Assembly (NCBI GenBank): GCA_964548175.1
Contig: CAZJQS010000003.1
Span: 1 to 64,000 of the forward strand
Source of the DNA: JANQPA01 sp964548175
Lineage (GTDB): Bacteria; Bacteroidota; Bacteroidia; Chitinophagales; Saprospiraceae
Length of the DNA: 64,000 nt
Direction: 5' to 3'
Part shown: in pieces, positions 45,007 to 52,137 of the stretch
How positions within the stretch are numbered: position 1 is the stretch's first letter
Layout of the letters: each line of letters begins with the position of its first letter
The notes under the pieces: model-generated
Databases searched by the model: none
What the model was told of the DNA's origin: nothing
What the model saw: only the letters and a program-made list of their open reading frames with translations
Made by a program: the position numbers and the translations under genes

Positions 45007-45126
45007 GCCCTTTCAGGGCACATTGGAAGCCTGTTTTAAATCTCCGGGTGTTACCCGGAGTTGGTTTGTATCTGCCTTTCAGGCAATAATTAATTGGTCT
45101 ACCCATATGGAACCCCGACGGGGGTT
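45007..45126. repeat. Cluster of four mini-hairpins with three-base loops
   Basis: GCCCT-TTC-AGGGC (45007-45019), CTCCGGGT-GTT-ACCCGGAG (45042-45060), TGCCT-TTC-AGGCA (45073-45085) and AACCCC-GAC-GGGGgTT (45111-45126) follow each other in 120 bp without coding potential. Similar hairpin strings recur between genes in several Bacteroidota; here it separates the convergent tolC-like gene and kinase remnant. Confidence 0.7.
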
Positions 45127-45207
45127 ACCTTTTGGTAGAAAAAAGAAAGGCCAATAATACAGGGGTTGTGTAAAAAAAAGTAAAATCATTCAAAACCCTT
45201 TCCGAAA

Positions 45208-46010
45208 TCAGGTATGATTCAAATTTATTTGATAATAGGTCCAAACATCTTCCCCGGTTCGCAGGGAAAACTGAGCATGATGATTCAGCAGAATTTCCCT
45301 GGTTAAGGTAAGGCCGATCCCCTGCCCCTCCTTTTTCGTACTGAAAAAAGGAGAAAACAAGGAAGCTTCCTTCTCTTTAGGTATTGGCGTTCCGTTGTTT
45401 CGAATGATCAACCGGATAGGAGAGGCCGTCAAGTGAAGCTCTACGGCGCCTTCCTCTTCAATAGCCCCAAAAGCATTTTTAAGAATATTCAACAACACCT
45501 GCTCCATCTGATACACATCTATCGGCGCCCAGACAGGCGCCGTCGGAAGGACGGCATGTAAAGCGATTTGACGCTGTCCGGCCTGAGGTGACATGGTCGA
45601 ACCACCGATTGGATCAACTTTCTAAGGTCGTGGCGTTCCAAATGAGGCTCAGGCAATCTCACCACATCCGCAAAATTTCGCATAAAGCGATTGAGGCGCT
45701 GGTTACGGTCCAGGGCAGTACTGAGAGCTTCCTGGAATTCCTGCTGATGTTCTTCTCTCAACTCTTTTTTATAAAACAAAACAGAATCCAAAATTGAATT
45801 TATCGGCCCGATCGAGTTATTAACCTCGTGCGCCATCATACGAATAACTTGGCCATAGGCTTTTTTCTCCATTTGAAGCACCTCTTCGGTCAACTCTTCT
45901 ATCATCAGAAAATGACGATGGAATCCACGGTTGAGAAACTGCAACTTCTGGCACTTATACGTTTTGACACCATTTATGGAAATCGTTTCCGCGTTATCCA
46001 CCCGGATCAA
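45208..46010 (-). pseudogene. NtrY-like histidine kinase remnant: N-terminus missing, frameshifted
   Basis: Two frames carry one kinase core. The first (from about 46010) contains FLMIEELTEEV and the H-box MMAHEVNNSIGP. The second (from about 45594) contains the N-box LLNILKNAFGAI and the G-boxes GQGIGLTLTREI, and ends at 45208. The frames meet near 45594-45600, where one base appears to be missing. The sensor and membrane region expected upstream is absent: kinase-like sequence (VGLPFARIEHP) runs back into the end of the ABC ATPase gene in another frame. The gene thus looks truncated by deletion and then frameshifted. Confidence 0.72.
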
Positions 46011-46666
46011 AGCTGCCTTTTGAGCAACCGGATGTTCGATCCGGGCGAAGGGCAGGCCGACTCGTCGTGCGTGACCATCACGATGGTCGTATGGTCTTCT
46101 TCATTCAATTGCAGCAAGATATCCATCACTTCATTGCCCATTACGCTGTCCAGGTTACCGGTAGGCTCATCTGCCAGGATGATCTTCGGCCGGCCGACGA
46201 TGGCTCTTGCGATGGCCACGCGCTGTTTTTGCCCGCCGGATAATTGAGTCGGGAAATGCTTCATCCGGTTGCCGAGCCCGACTTTTTCGAGCGCTTCTTC
46301 CGCTAGTTTTTTCCTTTCCTTTCTGGATACTTTCCGGTAGAGTAAGGGCAATTCTACATTATCGATTACGGACAGGTCATTGATCAGATGATAAGACTGA
46401 AAAATGAAACCCAGCATCTGATTGCGGAACCTGGCCAGGGCTTTGTCGCCGTACTGATCAAAGGTCTGGCCGGCAATGCGGACGCTGCCGCTGGTGGGCT
46501 CATCCAGCAGGCCCATAATATTGAGCATGGTGCTCTTCCCACAACCCGAAGGCCCCATGACGGAGACGAATTCGCTTTGGCGCACATCCAGATTAATGTT
46601 GCTCAGGGCGAGGGTTTCAATGGTCTTGGTTTGGTAAACCTTTTCGATGTTCTGTAATTGTATCAT
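46007..46666 (-). CDS. MacB/LolD-type ABC ATPase, probably truncated at its C-terminus
   Basis: 219 residues with Walker A GPSGCGKST, signature LSGGQKQR, Walker B ILADEPTGNLD and H-loop VTHDE. It belongs to the MacB/LolD/FtsE group that partners FtsX-type permeases. The last 17 residues (SACPSPGSNIRLLKRQL) are unlike the usual RIIRLxDG ending, and the same DNA in another frame reads as histidine kinase, so the tail is probably not original. No permease gene lies in the vicinity. The adaptor gene precedes it by 54 nt. Confidence 0.82.
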   Translation of the reverse strand: MIQLQNIEKVYQTKTIETLALSNINLDVRQSEFVSVMGPSGCGKSTMLNIMGLLDEPTSGSVRIAGQTFDQYGDKALARFRNQMLGFIFQSYHLINDLSVIDNVELPLLYRKVSRKERKKLAEEALEKVGLGNRMKHFPTQLSGGQKQRVAIARAIVGRPKIILADEPTGNLDSVMGNEVMDILLQLNEEDHTTIVMVTHDESACPSPGSNIRLLKRQL

Positions 46667-46720
46667 GATACTGATTTGGGTGTTCAGAGGCTAAGGCTGT
46701 CTCAGCTGCCAAACACATTG

Positions 46721-47965
46721 CTACTTAATTTTCAAAGTCGGCAGGTGATCATAATCACTCAGGTCGCTGATGATCACTTTCTCACCTGCCTTTATATTAC
46801 GGGTGATTTCTACAAAATCAAAATTGGTGAGTCCGATCTCCACTTCTCTCCTTTCGGCCTGCTCACCATTCAAAACGAAAACGTACTGCCGGGCTTTGCC
46901 GTTAAAAGCAGGGCCGTTAGCTACCTTGACGGTGTTCTCTATGGCTGCTGTCACGATAAATACCTCTGCTTTCATATTGGAACGCAGGCTCGGGTGATTG
47001 TCTTCCTTAAGTTGCACCTCAAAGGTCAGGATGTTGTTCTCGATCGTCGGTCGAATAGTACTGATCGTTCCTTCCAGTCGAATATCATTGACATTCACGA
47101 TAACCGGCATGCCCTGGCGCAGCTGATCCACGTAAATGTCGGAGCAGGTACCCCGCACTTTAAAGCTTTCCAGGTCTGCTATGCGAGCCAGGACTTCTCC
47201 TTCGTTGATGCTGGCGCCTATCTTGTCATTGACCCAGGTCAGTACACCTCGCCGCTTAGCCTGAATATCCGCCAGCTCCAACTTGCGCTCCAGCTCTTTT
47301 AGATCGTGCGATTCTATGCTCAACTGTATTTCCTCTTCGCGCAAACTGGCTTCGACCGCTTCCCGCTCCATTTCGATATTACTTTCGAGTTGGCGCTTTT
47401 CCAGCTCGGCAATCCTGAGATTTAGTTTGATCTGTTCCAGGTCAGAGGGAACGCCTCCTCCCAATTCGATCAGCTCGACCTCTGTATCGCGATCATTTTT
47501 CAGACTTTGGATACGTAAGGCTTTGATGGAATCCTGGACGATCAGGTCGTTGAGCTTTTTTTTCAGGTTGATCTTCAGCTTGCGTATGGTGTTCTCCCGG
47601 AGGGCCATCTGATCCTTCATCTTCTCGTAACTCAATAAAGTAGCCGCTTTATCGAGTGAGAGTACGGATTGCCCGGCCCGGACCTCCTCCCCTATATCGA
47701 CAAGCACCGCCTCTACATTAGCGGGAATGGGGCTGGTCAGCACTTGTTCGAAAGCCGGAATTATTTCCCCGGAAGCCGTCAGCGTACTCTGCAGATCCCC
47801 TTCTTCCGCCACAGCAATGCGAAGCCGATCCTTCTCCACTGAGGCCTTCAGGCTAGACCGAAGAACAACAACGGCTGTCACGATCAAAGCTGCAATAACG
47901 CTTAACCAGGCCAGGCGTTTCAGTATTCTTCCTCTTTTTACTTTTTGTGAAACCGGTCTGTCCAT
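46721..47965 (-). CDS. MacA/HlyD-type periplasmic adaptor
   Basis: 414 residues: one N-terminal membrane helix (LAWLSVIAALIVTAVVVL), a lipoyl half (SGEIIPAFEQVLTSPIPANV), and a long coiled-coil (LKINLKKKLNDLIVQDSIKA, LRIAELEKRQLESNIEMERE). The barrel and membrane-proximal domains follow, ending in GEKVIISDLSDYD. It is the adaptor of a MacAB-like efflux or lipoprotein-export system. With the ATPase lacking a permease, the locus appears defunct, although the adaptor itself looks intact. Confidence 0.85.
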   Translation of the reverse strand: MDRPVSQKVKRGRILKRLAWLSVIAALIVTAVVVLRSSLKASVEKDRLRIAVAEEGDLQSTLTASGEIIPAFEQVLTSPIPANVEAVLVDIGEEVRAGQSVLSLDKAATLLSYEKMKDQMALRENTIRKLKINLKKKLNDLIVQDSIKALRIQSLKNDRDTEVELIELGGGVPSDLEQIKLNLRIAELEKRQLESNIEMEREAVEASLREEEIQLSIESHDLKELERKLELADIQAKRRGVLTWVNDKIGASINEGEVLARIADLESFKVRGTCSDIYVDQLRQGMPVIVNVNDIRLEGTISTIRPTIENNILTFEVQLKEDNHPSLRSNMKAEVFIVTAAIENTVKVANGPAFNGKARQYVFVLNGEQAERREVEIGLTNFDFVEITRNIKAGEKVIISDLSDYDHLPTLKIK

Positions 47966-48331
47966 TCTCGTACATTTTTTACTTTTAGGTATCCAAACGG
48001 CATGCCAAAATACAAGTATTTGATAATCAATATCTTAAGGCAATTAAACAATCTGAAAAGCGTCCGATTTCGGACAGGGTGTTCGGGGGCGGGAAGAGGG
48101 CTGTAAACATTGCTTTTTATTGGCTGTTAAAAGGGCTGGCGGAATTATGTGGCACGCACCTGCCCGCCGAATCCGCCCCATGTGGAGCAGGCGGGAATCT
48201 CGCAAATGATGCAGGTTTTTCAGATCATTATCTCAAAATTTGCGCTATCAGCGAAATCTGCCAAATTTCACTGCTATTTAAACAAGCGGGTCAAGATAAA
48301 AGAGCACTACCATTTAAATATCAAAATAAAC
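47966..48331. other. Intergenic region before menA with a degraded repeat
   Basis: 366 nt between divergent genes. A GC-rich CCCGCC/GGCGGG inverted repeat lies near 48165-48195. A segment at 48196-48262 resembles the inverted repeat at 52073-52133 (shared ATCTCGCAAAT, ATCATTATCT, AAATTTGCG). A frame entering menA from 48149 is open but shows no protein-like features. Confidence 0.55.
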
Positions 48332-49240
48332 ATGACACAAATCAAAGAATGGGCTTTCATCTGGTATAAGGCGGTTAGAGGTCCCTTTTTAGTGATGAGC
48401 GTTTTGCCGGTATTACTTGGCGGCGTTATAGCGGTGCAGGACAGCCGCTTTAACGGGTGGTTTCTATTACTGGTGCTGCTGGGAGTGTTGCTGGCGCATG
48501 CTGCGGCAGACCTGTTTGACGACTTTTACGATTATCGGACAGGCAATGCCGGTAGTAAGGACCATAAGTTTCACGACAGCCCCCTTTTTAAGGGGCAACT
48601 CACGATCCGGCAGGTGCTTTTCAGCGCCGTTTTTTGTACCGGAGTAGCTGCGGCCATAGGCATCTATCTGCTGGTGGAGGTAGGCATGCCGGTTTTGTAT
48701 CTAACGCTGGGAGGCGCCTTCATCCTTTTTTTCTACACTGCTCCCCCCTTACGCCTGAACTATAACGGACTGGGCGAGATTGTCATCTTCCTGGCATTCG
48801 GCCCCATGATCATTTTTGGAACCTATTACGTGGTCACTGGCCATCCTGGATGGGAACCTGTAATAGCCTCCATAGCTCCCGGAATTTTCACTATGAATGT
48901 AGGTCTAATCAGCAATATCTTCGACTATGAAGACGATCTGGCCCATGACAAACAATCCATCCCGGTCCGTTTCGGCCGACAAGCGGGTATGAACGTTTTG
49001 ATCTTTGGAAACGTGGCCGCTTATCTAACCATCATACTAGGTGTTGTTTTTCAAATACTCCCCATAGGTTGCCTGATCGCTCTGCTGGGCATTCCGCTTA
49101 GCATTAATGCAATCAAATGGACCCGCCTGCATTACAATATGGAAAACATTAAACCTGCTCGTTTGAATGCCATTAAGCTCGCAGCCTTGAGTAGCTTGCT
49201 GCTGGGAGTCGGATATCTGCTTGAATTACTGCCGCTCTAA
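48332..49240 (+). CDS. menA: 1,4-dihydroxy-2-naphthoate polyprenyltransferase
   Basis: 302 residues from ATG at 48332. An integral UbiA-family enzyme with about eight helices. The first aspartate motif is DLFDDFYDYRTGN and the second is FDYEDDLAHDKQSIPVRFGR, both close to MenA. It attaches the polyprenyl chain to DHNA in menaquinone synthesis, plausibly using the product of the synthase at 30542. The longer upstream frame is rejected as the start because it crosses the repeat. Confidence 0.88.
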   Translation: MTQIKEWAFIWYKAVRGPFLVMSVLPVLLGGVIAVQDSRFNGWFLLLVLLGVLLAHAAADLFDDFYDYRTGNAGSKDHKFHDSPLFKGQLTIRQVLFSAVFCTGVAAAIGIYLLVEVGMPVLYLTLGGAFILFFYTAPPLRLNYNGLGEIVIFLAFGPMIIFGTYYVVTGHPGWEPVIASIAPGIFTMNVGLISNIFDYEDDLAHDKQSIPVRFGRQAGMNVLIFGNVAAYLTIILGVVFQILPIGCLIALLGIPLSINAIKWTRLHYNMENIKPARLNAIKLAALSSLLLGVGYLLELLPL

Positions 49241-49381
49241 TCATTGAGGCCTCAATCCCATTGGAAAAAAAAATTAAATCGCGAACCTTTGGTAACATTT
49301 TTTTATAAAATGGTACTAATAATTGTAAACCCTTAAAAAACACCTATTTATTCTTCAACCCTAAAACCCTGAAATGATGAA

Positions 49382-50320
49382 ATGTTTTTTTGTTTTGCTT
49401 TTGCAGTTTTGCTAGTATGCTTATTGAATGCCCAGTCATATAGCATTCCTTTCTTCAGCATTTATAACCTAATCCTGATTAAGGCTACCGTCGAGGAAAA
49501 AGAAGGCTTTTTCATACTCGATACAGGCGCCCATGGGCTGATCATTAATGAGCATCATTTCGATGATGGGAATAACTATGATCATGTTCGATCTATGATA
49601 GACTTCAATCAGCGATTTGAAACTGCAAAAGCACGTACCGTAAGAATCAATTTGGACGCCTTTAAAAGCAAAGCCTGTCAAGCCATCGTTATCGACCTGC
49701 AACATTTGAAGATTGCTCAGACCTGTCCGGTGCTGGGGCTTATCCCTCTGGATTTCTTTAAGGACTATGAGATAGTCCTGGATTTTAAAAAAAGCACCAT
49801 CTTTCTTTTTGAAACCAACAACATTGGACAATGGGTTGATGAACAAAGCACAGCCCAGGCGCCCTCGTTGGTCGTCCCTTTGAAAATGAAGGGGCATCTC
49901 CCTTACCTTGACATTTCTGTTGGTCAGCATGAATTAAAAATGGGGCTGGATACCGGTTCAGAGCTTGCTCTTCTACGCCCGAAAACCGAAGCGTTGATCG
50001 CTCATCATCTTGATTATTTGCAAAAAACGACCTTGAGGTTTGTCGGAAAAAAGAAGGAGGTAACCGCTCTATCGAAAATGTACAACACAAAGTGTTCTTT
50101 TCTTGTGTTTAATGCCTTCCATGTAGTTACTTCCGACTTAGGGCACTTCAACAATCTGGTAAGCGGCCCTGACCTGGACGGGATACTCGGCAATGAATTC
50201 CTTTGCCAATTCCTGATGGGATTTAACCTTAAAAGCAAAGAATTACACATATGGCTTAATGAAAAAGAAGAACTAATAGTCCGAAGCCCTTCCGGCCTAA
50301 CAGCAGATGACAACAATTAG
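49382..50320 (+). CDS. Secreted retropepsin-like protein with two DTG motifs
   Basis: 312 residues: a signal peptide (FCFAFAVLLVCLLNAQS), then two halves that each carry an aspartic-protease motif: ILDTGAHGLIIN (D47) and GLDTGSELALL (D190). Each half continues with an hhG-type strand (PVLGLIPLDFF and DGILGNEFL), as in retropepsin-like folds. Two active-site aspartates in one chain may let it act as a pseudo-dimer. An alternative ATG at 49374 opens a different frame (MMKCFF) that stops after 13 codons. A terminator follows. Confidence 0.78.
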   Translation: MFFCFAFAVLLVCLLNAQSYSIPFFSIYNLILIKATVEEKEGFFILDTGAHGLIINEHHFDDGNNYDHVRSMIDFNQRFETAKARTVRINLDAFKSKACQAIVIDLQHLKIAQTCPVLGLIPLDFFKDYEIVLDFKKSTIFLFETNNIGQWVDEQSTAQAPSLVVPLKMKGHLPYLDISVGQHELKMGLDTGSELALLRPKTEALIAHHLDYLQKTTLRFVGKKKEVTALSKMYNTKCSFLVFNAFHVVTSDLGHFNNLVSGPDLDGILGNEFLCQFLMGFNLKSKELHIWLNEKEELIVRSPSGLTADDNN

Positions 50321-50366
50321 TGAGGGGAGCATACTGATCTCCCTGAATTAATTAATCCCAATTTCT

Positions 50367-50400
50367 GGTGGCTTCCGTTCTGGAACGCCACCGTTTCTTT
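50367..50400 (+). terminator. Terminator after the retropepsin-like gene
   Basis: GGTGGCTTCC pairs with GGAACGCCACC around GTTCT with one bulged C, followed by GTTTCTTT, and reaches the stop of the convergent symporter gene. Confidence 0.7.
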
Positions 50401-51823
50401 ATCGATTTTTCTCAACAAACCTTCCGATCCATAACACCAGAAAAACCACAAGGACGGCAGGCACGACCGGAAGCACTTCAAAAGCTCCGGCCAGTCCCGC
50501 CAGCACAGTGGTAAACAGGATCAGCGTCACCTCACCCAGGATCATTGCGACAATAGAAGTCACAGGCCTGCGGTAGTTCAATCTTAAAGCCGCGAAAAAG
50601 ACGGGAAAGACGATCGATAAGCCCGAGAAGGTCAGCGCGGCTATCCTGAAAATCGAAGCCGGCTGGAAATAAGCAATGACCAAACTGATTAGACATAAAG
50701 CCAGAATACTCATCCGACCAACTTTTAACATACCTTGTTCGTCCAGCTGCGGATTGACCAAAGGCTTATACAGATCACGAGAGATCAGACTACTCAACGC
50801 CAAAAGGGTGCTGTCCGTCGTACTGACAAAAGCCGCCAGAGCGCCGGTCAGGATAACAGCGCCTAATCCTTCAGGTAAATGCATCGTCAATAAGCGGGGA
50901 ATGATCTGATCGGCTTCCTTACCCTGTAGCTCCGGAAACGACAAATGCCCCATGATCCCCAAAGCCACCGGAAAAATGAATAACAGGGGAGGCACCACAG
51001 TATATAAAAAAGAAGTATATCTAAAGTTACTTTCCTTTTTGGCCATCAAAAAGCGAAGAAAGATCTGAGGGAACATAGGCAAGCAAGTGATCCACAAGAG
51101 CATAAAACTGAGCCATAGCGTAGGGGAATAGGTATCATTGACGCCTTCAGGAGAAAAAAGAGCATTTTGCCGCTCCATTAGTTGTTCGTGAATATTAGTC
51201 AATCCACCTAAAGAACGGCTGACAAAAACAAACGCTAATACGATCAGGGTCATCAATAAAATGCCGTTGGTCACATCCAGGCGGGCGACACTGTACATCC
51301 CGCTCCGCCAGATATAAACCAAAATAAAGGCGATCAACAAAGCCGATCCGGCAATATAAGGTATTTCCCCTCCGGTCAGCCCCGATACGATCAAGCCGCC
51401 GCCGATGATCTGTATGCCTACAAAAGGGACCATAAAAACGATCATCAAAATGGCGGTCAGGCGTGTCAGCACCGGGCTGCCCATCAGATCGCCCAGCATT
51501 TCTGAGGGGGTGATGTACCCTTTTTCCTTACCCAGCCTCCAGGCCGGCGATCCGATCCAATAGAAAGAGATCGCCGCTATGGAAGTCCCGAAAGCCATCA
51601 TCGCATAATAGGCATAGCCCACCCGGTAAGCCTCACCGGCAAAGCCTACAAAGAAAAAAGCACTGAAATTGGTGGCAATCAAAGTAAAAAAAAGGGTAAG
51701 CCCCTTCAAACTTCGATTAGTCAGATAATATTGAGCGCCGTCTTCGATCTGCTTTTTGATGTTCAAACGGGCCAGCAGCAGGGACAGACCTAAATAACCA
51801 AAGAGTATGAGGTAGATCAGCAT
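50399..51823 (-). CDS. Sodium:solute symporter (SSS family)
   Basis: 474 residues with about 13 hydrophobic helices. The N-terminal region (YYLTNRSLKGLTLFFTLIAT, NFSAFFFVGFAGEAYRVGYA) and the sodium-site segment (ALAAFVSTTDSTLLALSSLI) are typical of LeuT-fold SSS carriers. The substrate cannot be told. It follows the 67-residue membrane protein gene by 15 nt and both are probably translated together, as two-component symporters often are. Confidence 0.88.
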   Translation of the reverse strand: MLIYLILFGYLGLSLLLARLNIKKQIEDGAQYYLTNRSLKGLTLFFTLIATNFSAFFFVGFAGEAYRVGYAYYAMMAFGTSIAAISFYWIGSPAWRLGKEKGYITPSEMLGDLMGSPVLTRLTAILMIVFMVPFVGIQIIGGGLIVSGLTGGEIPYIAGSALLIAFILVYIWRSGMYSVARLDVTNGILLMTLIVLAFVFVSRSLGGLTNIHEQLMERQNALFSPEGVNDTYSPTLWLSFMLLWITCLPMFPQIFLRFLMAKKESNFRYTSFLYTVVPPLLFIFPVALGIMGHLSFPELQGKEADQIIPRLLTMHLPEGLGAVILTGALAAFVSTTDSTLLALSSLISRDLYKPLVNPQLDEQGMLKVGRMSILALCLISLVIAYFQPASIFRIAALTFSGLSIVFPVFFAALRLNYRRPVTSIVAMILGEVTLILFTTVLAGLAGAFEVLPVVPAVLVVFLVLWIGRFVEKNR

Positions 51824-51838
51824 GAGTTAACGATGGAT

Positions 51839-52042
51839 TTATTCTTCTTCTGTGGTCCAGAAAAGCCAGGTGAAGAAATAATAGGCGACGCAAAATAATA
51901 CTTCTACCCCGAAAAAGTAGAGAAGCCAGTTGGGTAACCCCCATACGGAGGACGTAGATGCGCCGGAGAAGAACATTACGACAAGCGCCAGTAAGATAAT
52001 GAGCAGAAAGGTGATGGTCCAAAAGACAGGTGATTTTGTCAT
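51839..52042 (-). CDS. Small two-helix partner of the symporter
   Basis: 67 residues from ATG at 52042; an in-frame start at 52090 is possible but would fall in the repeat. Two helices (PVFWTITFLLIILLALVVMFF and WLLYFFGVEVLFCVAYYFF) surround a small loop (GASTSSVWGLPN); the tail is acidic (TTEEE). Its position just before the SSS carrier recalls the small subunits of two-part sodium symporters; I do not assign a family. Confidence 0.65.
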   Translation of the reverse strand: MTKSPVFWTITFLLIILLALVVMFFSGASTSSVWGLPNWLLYFFGVEVLFCVAYYFFTWLFWTTEEE

Positions 52043-52072
52043 AGGCAGTGGGTTTTTATTGAATATTTCTCC

Positions 52073-52133
52073 GGTGCGCTGATCTCGCAAATTTTAAAAT
52101 CATTATCTGCGAAATTTGCGAGATCAGCGCGCC
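52073..52133. repeat. 22-bp inverted repeat downstream of the TonB-dependent receptor gene
   Basis: The 52073-52094 arm pairs with 52112-52133 with a single mismatch around a 17-nt loop (arms contain CTGATCTCGCAAATTT). It sits 5 nt after the receptor stop and could end its transcript, but has no T tract. A degraded relative lies at 48196-48262. Confidence 0.75.
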
Positions 52134-52137
52134 AAAA

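Noticed and set aside
45007..45126. CRISPR-like array
   Set aside because: The four hairpins differ in sequence and spacing, so they are not direct repeats with spacers; no cas genes are present.
49374..49412. Alternative start MMKCFF for the retropepsin-like gene
   Set aside because: This frame stops after 13 codons; the ATG at 49382 gives a full signal peptide and the whole protein.
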